Shown: positions 6,536 to 13,160, counted from the first letter of the stretch. The stretch is DNA of 13,160 nt from Leptospirillum sp. (GCA_027343785.1 DAHWKF010000065.1:1-13160); one strand, 5' to 3'. Notes: generated by a model from the sequence alone, not told the origin. Numbers and translations: made by a program.

Positions 6536-7996
6536 ATGGTTGATTCCTTGCCCCCAATTCCCGGAGAGACGTCGGAAGGCATGTCCAGAATGGACGCCCG
6601 CAGGGCACTGACACGCGAAGGGGTTTTTTCGAAGCCTTTCCGACTTCCAAGGGAACCTGTTGCCCTTCCAGGATGCGATCCGACGACCATTTCTCTTCTG
6701 GGCAAGGCCATGCTGGATTTTTACAGGGAACTTGATCACCTGTACTTCCAGTCTCTGGAGCCCGGCTCACCTTTTGCTTTTGTGCACGAGATCCTCGACG
6801 CCGGCAAACCGGACGATCTCCTCCAGTTTGCGCGGGCGAAAAAATTCCGCCATGACCTGCCGCTTGTCCTTCGCCCCGACCTTCTCCTGACTGCATCTGG
6901 ACCCGTTTTGACGGAAATGGACGCTGTACCGGGAGGAATGGGGATTCTTCTCAAGATCTCACGCATCTTGCAAGACCATGGACAAACAGACATCTGGGGG
7001 GGTGTCCAGGGCATTCTGGAAGGTTTTGCGGGGATGATCCGATCTTTGTATCCGGCTCCCTGTCTGGCCATCGTGGTTTCGGAGGAGTCGAGGGATTATT
7101 GGCCGGAGATGGTTTTCCTGGCGAAGTGCCTGTCTGAGGCCTATTTCCCGGCATTCTGCCTCCGTCCGCATGAAATCCGGTTCGACGAAGGTGGGATATT
7201 TTATCGCGACCCTCAGATGACGGATCATCGCATTTCGGTTGTTTACAGGTTTTTTGAGCTTTTTGACCTGCCGAACATTCCAAAATCCGACATCCTGCTT
7301 TACTTTGCCAAGGGTGGAAAGCTCAAGATCACTCCCCCCATAAAGCCATGGCTGGAAGAGAAAGCGGCACTGGCGCTTTGGAGAAATCCGAGACTCCGTC
7401 CGTTCTGGAAGGCCAGGATGGAACCGGATTCTTTCGGTCTTTTGGACCGTCTGATCCCTCCGACGTGGATACTGGATCCGGCCCCGGTTCCAGCCTGGGC
7501 ATTCGTTCCCGATCTGTTCATTGGCGGGAGACAACTCTGGGATTTTGGTGAGCTCAGGAGGTTGACTCAGAAAGAGCGACACATCATCATTAAACCATCG
7601 GGTTTTTCACCGCTCGCATGGGGCAGCCGGGGGGTTGTCGTCGGCCATGATCTTTCGGAAGAAGATTGGCAGAAGGCACTTGATGAGGCATTTTCGGCAT
7701 TCTCTTCCACGCCCCATGTTCTGCAACCATTTTTAAAAACGTCTCCGGTTCCCTGTCCGTCCTGGGATCCTTTGACCGGACTGCCGACAGAGGAAAAAAT
7801 GCGGGTGCGCGCCTGTCCCTATTATTTTGTCGTGGGACAAAACGTATGGATGGGCGGGATCATGGGGACTGCCGTTCCGTTGGACAAGAAAATCATCCAT
7901 GGCATGGTGGATTCAATCATTTTTCCGGCTGCTCGCCCTGAAGTGCTTTTCCCCGGACCTGTTTCCGAGGGAAAAGGGACAATCATTCCGGACTGA
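6536..7996 (+). CDS. ATP-grasp-like protein of unassigned function
   Basis: No precise family recognised. From the ATG at 6536 the protein is 486 residues, soluble, with no signal peptide or membrane segment. Several segments resemble ATP-grasp ligases, perhaps the circularly permuted type: an acidic, glycine-rich LTEMDAVPGGMG (125-136), VYRFFELFDLPNIP (236-249), LIPPTW (306-311), HIIIKPSGFSPLAWGSRGV (349-367) with K353 as candidate ATP-binding lysine, and VLQPFLK (395-401). ATP-grasp enzymes join a carboxylate to an amine or thiol through an acyl phosphate. The frame is open from a GTG at 6485, but that lies upstream of the predicted promoter; ATG 6581 is another possible start. The gene ends 27 bases before kamA and is probably co-transcribed with it, which makes an amino-acid-like substrate such as beta-lysine a reasonable but unproven guess. 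The coding call is sure; the family call is moderate. Confidence 0.7.
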   Translation: MVDSLPPIPGETSEGMSRMDARRALTREGVFSKPFRLPREPVALPGCDPTTISLLGKAMLDFYRELDHLYFQSLEPGSPFAFVHEILDAGKPDDLLQFARAKKFRHDLPLVLRPDLLLTASGPVLTEMDAVPGGMGILLKISRILQDHGQTDIWGGVQGILEGFAGMIRSLYPAPCLAIVVSEESRDYWPEMVFLAKCLSEAYFPAFCLRPHEIRFDEGGIFYRDPQMTDHRISVVYRFFELFDLPNIPKSDILLYFAKGGKLKITPPIKPWLEEKAALALWRNPRLRPFWKARMEPDSFGLLDRLIPPTWILDPAPVPAWAFVPDLFIGGRQLWDFGELRRLTQKERHIIIKPSGFSPLAWGSRGVVVGHDLSEEDWQKALDEAFSAFSSTPHVLQPFLKTSPVPCPSWDPLTGLPTEEKMRVRACPYYFVVGQNVWMGGIMGTAVPLDKKIIHGMVDSIIFPAARPEVLFPGPVSEGKGTIIPD

Positions 7997-8023
7997 AAAC
8001 ATCATAAAGAACAGGATATCTGA

Positions 8024-9166
8024 ATGGAAGAATGGCAACAGCTCCTGGTGGACGGGATCAACCGATCCAGCCAGCTCCCTCCCCAATGGCGTTCTTCAAA
8101 GGAAGGCGTTGACCAGGGGGATGTCGAGAAAACATTCCCGATCCGGATTAACGGTTACTATAGCTCCCTGATTTCAGATCCGGACGGACCGATCGGTCGG
8201 CAGGTCATTCCGGATTCCGAAGAAGTCCTTGATTTTGAAAGCCCGGTCGACCCTTTGGGTGAGGATACGGACAGTCCTGTTTCCGCCATCGTCCACCGGT
8301 ATCCGGACCGCGTCCTGTTTCTCGTGACCAACCAGTGCCCCATTTATTGTCGTTACTGTACCAGGAAAAGGATGATCGGGACTCCGGAAGGTGTGGTCAC
8401 CAGACGGGAAGTGGAGGAAGGGATAGAGTATATCAGGGATCACCCTGAAGTCAGGGACGTTGTCCTTTCTGGTGGAGACCCCCTGATGCTGAAGGACGAC
8501 TATCTGGAGTTCATTCTTTCAGAACTTCGGAGGATTCCTCACCTCGAAATCATAAGGATTGGGAGCAGGGTCCCTTCTTCCCTGCCGCAGAGGGTCACGC
8601 CGGAACTGTGTTCCATGCTGAAGAAGTACCATCCTCTTTTCATGAACCTGCATTTCAACCACCCCGACGAGATCACCCCGCAGGCATCCCTTGCCTGCAA
8701 TATGCTGGCGGATGCGGGGATCCCGCTGGGATGCCAGACGGTTCTGATGAAAGGGGTCAACGATGATCCGGATATCCTCAAAAAACTTTTCCAGAAGCTT
8801 TTGACGATCCGGGTCAAGCCCTATTACCTTTATCAGGCCGATCTGACCCGGGGAGCGAACCATTTCAGAACACCCGTTGCGGTCGGGCTGGAAATCATGA
8901 AGAAACTCCAGGGGCATACGTCCGGTATGGCTATCCCCCACTTTGTAATCGACGCTCCCGGAGGCGGCGGGAAAATCCCGATTCTTCCCCAGGAATATCT
9001 GGTTTCGATGGAGGATGGTGATGTTGTCCTTCGCAATTATGAGGGAAACGTGTTCACTTATCCGGACATCATTCTTCCCGAAACAGTCCGCGAGGAGGGA
9101 GGACTGGGATCACCCGAACCGGAGGTTGGGCCATTGGGAAACAGAAACGGTCACGCAGGAAAATAG
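8024..9166 (+). CDS. kamA: Lysine 2,3-aminomutase (radical SAM, PLP-dependent)
   Basis: Interconverts L-lysine and L-beta-lysine using S-adenosylmethionine, a [4Fe-4S] cluster and pyridoxal phosphate. The cluster motif is CPIYCRYC with C105, C109 and C112; SGGDPL (149-154) is the family glycine-rich segment. PLP would bind K317 in DAPGGGGK. The two aspartates that hold the lysine side-chain amine in the clostridial enzyme (D293, D330 by recall) are present as D273 and D310, with the same offset of 20 as the cysteines and lysine, so lysine rather than glutamate specificity is favoured. The length of 380 is a little shorter than the clostridial 416. EpmB, which acts on EF-P lysine, lacks this C-terminal arrangement. 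The ATG follows AGGA by 7 bases. The C-terminal 25 residues are Gly/Glu-rich and look variable. Beta-lysine can serve as a compatible-solute precursor, a catabolic intermediate or a building block. Confidence 0.93.
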   Translation: MEEWQQLLVDGINRSSQLPPQWRSSKEGVDQGDVEKTFPIRINGYYSSLISDPDGPIGRQVIPDSEEVLDFESPVDPLGEDTDSPVSAIVHRYPDRVLFLVTNQCPIYCRYCTRKRMIGTPEGVVTRREVEEGIEYIRDHPEVRDVVLSGGDPLMLKDDYLEFILSELRRIPHLEIIRIGSRVPSSLPQRVTPELCSMLKKYHPLFMNLHFNHPDEITPQASLACNMLADAGIPLGCQTVLMKGVNDDPDILKKLFQKLLTIRVKPYYLYQADLTRGANHFRTPVAVGLEIMKKLQGHTSGMAIPHFVIDAPGGGGKIPILPQEYLVSMEDGDVVLRNYEGNVFTYPDIILPETVREEGGLGSPEPEVGPLGNRNGHAGK

Positions 9167-9188
9167 TCTGAAGCCCGAGGGGAGAGTT

Positions 9189-9941
9189 ATGGTGGATTCT
9201 GTCACGGAGAAGAACCCCCGTCCGGACTTTTCCTTCCCGGAGGAGGAGAGGCGGGGGGTTTATCATGCGATATACACCCGGCGGGACATCCGGAAGGAAT
9301 TTCTGCCGGACCCTGTTCCCTCAGATACCCTTGCACGCTTGCTGAAGGCTGCCCATCATGCACCTTCCGTCGGTTTTATGCAGCCCTGGAACTTTATTTT
9401 GATCCGGGATCCCAAGGTGCGTTCCGTTCTGAAACACGCTGTCGACAAGGAAAGACACGCAGCGTCAATTATCTTCGAATCTCCACGGGCTGAGAAGTTT
9501 CTGTCACTGAAGGTAGAGGCCATTTTGGAGGCTCCCGTCGTCATTGCTGTGACAATCGATCCCTCAAGGGACGGCCCGCATGTCCTGGGGCGTCTTTCCG
9601 ACCCTGATACCGATCTTTACAGTGCCGCTTGCGGAATCATGAATATGTGGCTTGCCGCCAGGGCAGAAGGAATTGGCATGGGTTGGGTCACCATTTTCCG
9701 AAAGGGAGATATCCAGAGCGCGCTCAAGCTTCCATTCCACATCCGGCCGATCGGATTGCTTTGCCTCGGATATGTTCGTGAATTTCCGGCCAGACCCATG
9801 CTGGAAACGGAAGAGTGGGCATTCCGGCAACGCCTTTCAAACCTGGTGGCGGTGGACAGCTGGGAAAACCGGAGCGGAGAGTTCTGGGAAGATTTCAGTT
9901 CAAGGCTCGATGAGCCGGACGAGTTTCATTGGGAACACTAA
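9189..9941 (+). CDS. bluB: 5,6-dimethylbenzimidazole synthase (BluB)
   Basis: A flavin-destructase of the nitroreductase fold that turns reduced FMN and oxygen into 5,6-dimethylbenzimidazole, the lower ligand of vitamin B12. From the ATG at 9189 it has 250 residues. Matches to BluB rather than ordinary nitroreductases are YTRRDIRKEFLPDPVP (29-44), AHHAPSVGFMQPWNFILIRD (55-74), LGRLSDPDTDLYSAACGIMNMW with LAARAEGIGMGWVTIF (133-170), and LCLGYV (191-196). D33 corresponds to the functionally important Asp of rhizobial BluB; the important Ser is Thr168 here, a conservative change. The frame is open from 9015, but GAGGGG six bases before 9189 and the alignment favour 9189, leaving 22 bases after kamA. 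The last 13 bases overlap dcd. Oxygen is required, so an aerobic lifestyle is implied. Other B12 genes are not visible nearby except the cobA domain in the opposite block. Confidence 0.9.
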   Translation: MVDSVTEKNPRPDFSFPEEERRGVYHAIYTRRDIRKEFLPDPVPSDTLARLLKAAHHAPSVGFMQPWNFILIRDPKVRSVLKHAVDKERHAASIIFESPRAEKFLSLKVEAILEAPVVIAVTIDPSRDGPHVLGRLSDPDTDLYSAACGIMNMWLAARAEGIGMGWVTIFRKGDIQSALKLPFHIRPIGLLCLGYVREFPARPMLETEEWAFRQRLSNLVAVDSWENRSGEFWEDFSSRLDEPDEFHWEH

Positions 9942-11038
9942 GCGACAGCCAGATTATCCGGCTCATCGAGTCGGGGGGCATTCGGGACAGTGGAGGGAGC
10001 AGCCCTGACCTGTTGCTTTCCCGTGTTCAGCCCGCTTCGATCGACCTGGCGATCGGGGATACCGCCTACCGTATCCGCTCAAGTTTCCTGCCGAAGGGAG
10101 AAAGTGTTGCGTCGCTCCTTCCCGGTCTTACCCTTTATCCTGTTGACCTTAACGTCCACCCCTATCTTGAGAAAGGGGCCGTTTACCTTATTCCCTTGGC
10201 AGAAAACCTGTCATTGCCAGCGGGGATAGAAGGGAAGGCCAATCCAAAAAGCTCGACGGGAAGGGTTGATGTCTTTACACGGGTCTTGACCGAAAAGGCC
10301 CAGCGTTTTGACGAAGTTCCGCCGGGATACGAAGGTCGCCTGTATCTGGAGGTTTTTTCCCGGTCTTTTCCGCTGAAAGTCAAACCGGGCCTTTCCCTTT
10401 CCCAGCTCAGGCTGTTTGAAAACAGGCATATCCTGACCGACAGGGAATTGGGAGACCGGCACAAGCGATACCCCCTCTTCTGGTATTCTGACGGTGTGCC
10501 CGGTGAAATGGCTGAATTCCGCGAGGGAATCACGCTGGGTGTCGACCTTTCTTTCGATGCTGTCGTGGGGTACAAGGCTCGTTCCAACACCACGGTTCTG
10601 GATATGACTGGCTCCTTGACCAATCCCGCAGAACCATTCTGGGAGCCGATCAGCCGCCCCGAAGCGGGCAGCCTGATTCTGGAGCCTGAATCATTTTACC
10701 TTTTCGCTTCCCGGGCAAAAATACGTATTCCCTCCGATATGGCCGGTGAAATGGTCGAGTTTGACGCTCAGTCGGGAGAGCTCAGGACGCATTATGCCGG
10801 ATTTTTCGATCCCGGATTTGGGCTTGTGGATGAGGGCGCAAGAGCCGTTCTGGAAATCCGGCCCCACGATGTCCCGTTTCGTGTTGTGGACGGGCAGATG
10901 ATTTTCCGGCTGCGGTTTGAATGGATGGATTGCCCTCCACTCCACCCATACGGGGTCGAAATCGGATCCAATTATAGCCGGCAGGCCTTGAAACTGAGCA
11001 AATATTTCGAAGGCTTCCCCTTTTCGTTTCGCCGGTGA
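9929..11038 (+). CDS. dcd: Two-domain dCTP deaminase
   Basis: Deaminates dCTP to dUTP, supplying the route to dTTP. The protein is 369 residues, about twice the length of the E. coli enzyme, and consists of two dUTPase-fold halves. The first (about 1-185) has QPASIDLAIGD (34-44), KSSTGRVDVFTR (107-118) and PPGYEGRLYLE with E141; the second (about 195-369) has LGVDLSF, SGELRTHYAGFFDPGFG (282-298) and GARAVLEIR with E309. The Glu in each LE motif matches the catalytic Glu of the single-domain family. Long forms of this kind are known in other bacteria, such as alphaproteobacteria. The start is a TTG at 9929 inside the end of bluB (13-base overlap) after a weak GGACGAG; no better ATG or GTG lies nearby, and MGTLSDSQI fits the typical beginning of the family. 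It is the last gene of the four-gene block. Confidence 0.88.
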   Translation: MGTLSDSQIIRLIESGGIRDSGGSSPDLLLSRVQPASIDLAIGDTAYRIRSSFLPKGESVASLLPGLTLYPVDLNVHPYLEKGAVYLIPLAENLSLPAGIEGKANPKSSTGRVDVFTRVLTEKAQRFDEVPPGYEGRLYLEVFSRSFPLKVKPGLSLSQLRLFENRHILTDRELGDRHKRYPLFWYSDGVPGEMAEFREGITLGVDLSFDAVVGYKARSNTTVLDMTGSLTNPAEPFWEPISRPEAGSLILEPESFYLFASRAKIRIPSDMAGEMVEFDAQSGELRTHYAGFFDPGFGLVDEGARAVLEIRPHDVPFRVVDGQMIFRLRFEWMDCPPLHPYGVEIGSNYSRQALKLSKYFEGFPFSFRR

Positions 11039-11043
11039 GTTCT

Positions 11044-11078
11044 CCTCCCCCGATTTGACAGGGGTAGGCTCCGGTTTT
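11044..11078 (+). terminator. Weak terminator-like hairpin after dcd
   Basis: CCT and CCCC (11044-11051) pair with GGGG and AGG (11061-11068) with one C-T mismatch and a 9-base loop; GGTTTT follows at 11073-11078. It begins six bases after the dcd stop. The T run is short and five bases away, so termination may be partial. The loop contains the -35 box of the following promoter. Confidence 0.35.
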
Positions 11079-11083
11079 AGACT
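11055..11083 (+). promoter_or_regulatory. Putative promoter of the arc-dop operon
   Basis: A perfect TTGACA (11055-11060) is followed after 17 bases by TAGACT (11078-11083), four of six matches to the -10 consensus. Transcription would begin near 11090, leaving a leader of about 90 bases. The leader contains an imperfectly spaced 7-base inverted repeat (CGAATCC 11094-11100, GGATTCG 11126-11132). The location in the 141-base gap before arc supports the call. Confidence 0.6.
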
Positions 11084-11155
11084 TCAGTTAGGACGAATCC
11101 GATACAAGGGTTTGTTGTCAGCGCAGGATTCGAACCATCCGAGTTTCACTTCTTT

Positions 11156-11168
11156 CTCCCGACGGGAG
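11156..11168 (+). promoter_or_regulatory. Hairpin covering the arc ribosome binding site
   Basis: CTCCC (11156-11160), GAC loop, GGGAG (11164-11168): a perfect 5-base stem. GGGAG is the only Shine-Dalgarno-like sequence for the ATG at 11180 (11 bases away), so the stem would hide it. Translational control is inference; stems of this size occur by chance in GC-rich DNA. Confidence 0.35.
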
Positions 11169-11179
11169 CAAATAGTCAT

Positions 11180-12913
11180 ATGAGTGATCATCGACATACA
11201 GATCCCACCAACGAAGATCTTTCACATCCGCAATCGTCCGGAGAATCCCGGGAGAGGGACGGGGACGGTCGCGTACGCGAAATGGCCGAGATCATTGACC
11301 AGGTCTCGCATGAAGTCAACGACGATGAATCCAAAAAAAAGCTTTACCGTTTAAAGAAGCGTTTGTTTGACCTGGAAGCGGACTGGAGCCGTTGCGCCCA
11401 GGAACGTGAAAAAATGGAAGAGATTCTGGAGAAGCTCAGCAGCCCGGCATTCCGGATGGGAACATTGCTGGGGAAGACAGAGGAAGGTCTCGGCTGGATT
11501 GCTGTGGGTGGCTCCGATTACTTTAGCCAGATTGATCCGAGAATCAATCCGGACGAACTTGAAGCGGGACAGAGAGTCCGGCTCAACGAAGCTCTTTCGA
11601 TCGTTGGAACGGCAGGACCCGAGCCCTTTGGGGCGATCGTCCAGGTCAGCAAGGTCCTTCCGGACGGACGGGTCGAAATCGGGGGAGACCGCTCTGTGGC
11701 GGGGGCTCCTTCAGCCGTTGTGGGACGGGCAGCATCGCTCAAGGATGTTCCGGTGGCGCCGGGAGACTCCCTGCGGCTGGACAACACCTCCCGCCTCGCT
11801 GTCGAATATTTGGGTGGTCGCCAGGAGAACCACCTGCTGGAAGAAGTTCCCGAAGTATCATGGAAAGATGTGGGAGGACAGAAGAAAGCCATCGAAGAGA
11901 TCCAGAAGGCGATCCTGAATCCTGTCCTTCATGAGGATTTATACGCCAGATATCGTTTTCGATCTCCGAAGGGATTTCTGTTGTTTGGTCCCCCAGGTTG
12001 CGGCAAAACCCTGATCGGGAAAGCAACCGCCCATCAGTTGGCGCTGGAAATGCAGGAAAAGGAAGGACGACCGATCAAGGGTGTCTTCTTCCATATCAAG
12101 GGTCCTGAAATTTTCAATATGTGGCTGGGTGAGTCCGAAAGAATTGTCCGGGAGCTTTTTGAACAGGGGAGGGAAGCCCGGAAGAGGGGGGATTTCCCGG
12201 TTCTGTTCATTGATGAAGCCGAAGCCATTCTCGGGACCCGAAGATCGATCCGTTCCTTCAATATCCACAATACGTTGGTTCCGATGTTTTGCGCGGAAAT
12301 GGATGGAATGTCCGGTCCAAACGGATTTATGGTGATTCTGGCCACCAACCGCCCGGAAATGATCGATCCGGCTATTTTGCGTCCAGGGAGGATCGATCGG
12401 AAGATCCGGGTTGTTCGTCCCGACAGGGAAGCCGCGATGGAAATCCTGTCCATTTACCTCACGGGAGACATCCCGATCGCGGGGGTTGCGGAAGGTGTTC
12501 CTTCTGACCAGGCGAGACAGGATCTTGCCAACCGCTTTCTGGAAAAATTGTATGCGCCGACGGAGGAAAATGCGCTTCTCGAGGTTGTCTTGCGTAGCGG
12601 AAGAAGGGAAGTTCTGCACCGATCCGACCTGGCCAGTGGAGCCCTTCTTGCGTCCATTGTGGATCGGGCGAAAGAAAAAGCGCTCCTGAGGGAGATGGGA
12701 CAAATGGAAGGGGAAGCCCGGGGGGTATCGCTGGAAGACTTGCTCCAGGCGACAAATGACGAGTTTGAAGAAGGGGATATCGTTCCAGCGACCGATGGCG
12801 CAGAAGACTGGATGACCCTTCTGGATTTGCGTCAGCGCGATGTGGTTGATATCAAGCGATTTGACAGGGGGAACCGCGAACGGAAGGTGCTCGAGCGTCG
12901 GGCCATCGAATGA
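11180..12913 (+). CDS. arc: Proteasome-associated AAA+ ATPase (ARC / Mpa family)
   Basis: A hexameric ring unfoldase that recognises Pup- or Ubact-tagged proteins and feeds them to the 20S proteasome. It has 577 residues. Order: acidic disordered N-terminus (1-30), coiled coil (about 31-88) that in Mpa binds the tag, interdomain OB folds (about 92-212), then the ATPase with SWKDVGGQKKAIEEIQKA (227-244), Walker A GPPGCGKT (270-277), pore loop KGPEIFNMWLGESER (307-321), Walker B VLFIDEAEAI (341-350), sensor N390 and RPGRID arginines R401/R404. The OB region and coiled coil separate it from FtsH or Cdc48. Two oddities: the pore aromatic is W315, where ARC/Mpa normally have Tyr or Phe, and the C-terminus ends ERRAIE with no Gly-Gln-Tyr-Leu docking tail. 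ATG start at 11180. The stop overlaps the dop start by four bases (ATGA), so the two are translationally coupled. Confidence 0.93.
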   Translation: MSDHRHTDPTNEDLSHPQSSGESRERDGDGRVREMAEIIDQVSHEVNDDESKKKLYRLKKRLFDLEADWSRCAQEREKMEEILEKLSSPAFRMGTLLGKTEEGLGWIAVGGSDYFSQIDPRINPDELEAGQRVRLNEALSIVGTAGPEPFGAIVQVSKVLPDGRVEIGGDRSVAGAPSAVVGRAASLKDVPVAPGDSLRLDNTSRLAVEYLGGRQENHLLEEVPEVSWKDVGGQKKAIEEIQKAILNPVLHEDLYARYRFRSPKGFLLFGPPGCGKTLIGKATAHQLALEMQEKEGRPIKGVFFHIKGPEIFNMWLGESERIVRELFEQGREARKRGDFPVLFIDEAEAILGTRRSIRSFNIHNTLVPMFCAEMDGMSGPNGFMVILATNRPEMIDPAILRPGRIDRKIRVVRPDREAAMEILSIYLTGDIPIAGVAEGVPSDQARQDLANRFLEKLYAPTEENALLEVVLRSGRREVLHRSDLASGALLASIVDRAKEKALLREMGQMEGEARGVSLEDLLQATNDEFEEGDIVPATDGAEDWMTLLDLRQRDVVDIKRFDRGNRERKVLERRAIE

Positions 12914-13160
12914 CGGAATTCCAGATTGTGATGGGGATCGAGACCGAATACGGGATTGTCCGGAACGATCTCCGGGAGTCCGACCCCGTCATCGAATCGA
13001 TGGAGCTTGTGCGGGCTTACCAGTCGGCGGATCTTACGGGATGGCTTTATCAGGGAGAGGATCCGTCCCTTGACGCCCGCGGGTTTCGGGTGGATAACCT
13101 GGCACAGGATGAAGAGGAAAGGGCGTTTACCCGGAGCGATTACAAGAGATTCTTTTCCTT
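12910..13160 (+). CDS. dop: Dop-like deamidase/depupylase, N-terminal part (cut by window edge)
   Basis: The first 83 residues are present. They begin MTEFQIVMGIETEYGIV, the Dop/PafA glutamine-synthetase-like start in which E11 and E13 belong to the nucleotide/metal-binding ETEYG motif. The next part has ELVRAYQSADLTGWLYQGE and SLDARGFRVDN (53-63), matching the Dop pattern (an AY helix, W-Y, then DARGF) better than PafA, which ligates the modifier. Dop deamidates a Pup C-terminal glutamine and removes the modifier from substrates. ATG overlaps the arc stop (ATGA). The proline- and charge-rich stretch after DARGF is shorter than in actinobacteria as far as visible. Because the catalytic C-terminal part is off-window, Dop versus PafA is not final. 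Confidence 0.85.
   Translation, partial: MTEFQIVMGIETEYGIVRNDLRESDPVIESMELVRAYQSADLTGWLYQGEDPSLDARGFRVDNLAQDEEERAFTRSDYKRFFS

Noticed and set aside
9015..9188. N-terminal extension of bluB into kamA
   Set aside because: It overlaps the kamA C-terminal coding region in another frame; the ATG at 9189 has a ribosome binding site and matches the usual BluB length.
11120..11145. tRNA-like T-arm (GGATTCGAACC) before arc
   Set aside because: The flanking bases do not pair as a T-stem, and no acceptor, anticodon or D-arm is present on either strand.

Overview
The window is a densely packed bacterial chromosome segment with two opposing blocks that diverge from a short promoter region near 6460-6535. 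Moderately GC-rich DNA, frequent TTG starts and an ARC/Dop (bacterial proteasome) pair outside an obvious actinobacterial context suggest a Nitrospirota-type bacterium. A Leptospirillum-like acidophile is my best guess, but this is inference from gene content and I could not run a taxonomic search.

Left block, minus strand (about 6340 down to 1): a tetrapyrrole operon read in the order hemX-like membrane protein, hemA (glutamyl-tRNA reductase), hemC (hydroxymethylbilane synthase), a cobA-hemD fusion (uroporphyrinogen-III methyltransferase plus uroporphyrinogen-III synthase) and hemB (porphobilinogen synthase). Together these take glutamyl-tRNA to uroporphyrinogen III and its dimethylated product, precorrin-2, the branch point to heme, siroheme and B12; only the GSA aminotransferase (hemL) step is missing from the window. 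hemA and hemC overlap by one base. A 473-base gene-free stretch separates hemC from cobA-hemD. It holds a plausible internal promoter and several inverted repeats, so the last two genes may have their own control. A further gene may begin at the left edge.

Right block, plus strand (6536 to about 11038): four closely spaced genes. They encode an unassigned ATP-grasp-like protein, a lysine 2,3-aminomutase with its key residues intact, a BluB-type 5,6-dimethylbenzimidazole synthase and a two-domain dCTP deaminase. The ATP-grasp/aminomutase pair is the least explained part of the window; production and then ATP-dependent use of beta-lysine is a testable idea. BluB connects this block to B12, and so indirectly to the cobA domain in the left block.

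Far right, plus strand (from about 11055): a good sigma70-type promoter precedes arc, the proteasome-associated ring ATPase, which overlaps the start of dop (deamidase/depupylase-like) by four bases; dop runs off the edge. This is the beginning of a Pup- or Ubact-type tagging and proteasome locus, whose modifier, 20S subunits and ligase would be expected further right. The ARC protein lacks the usual C-terminal Gly-Gln-Tyr-Leu proteasome-docking tail and carries Trp in the pore loop. No tRNA, rRNA, CRISPR array, insertion sequence or phage gene is visible.
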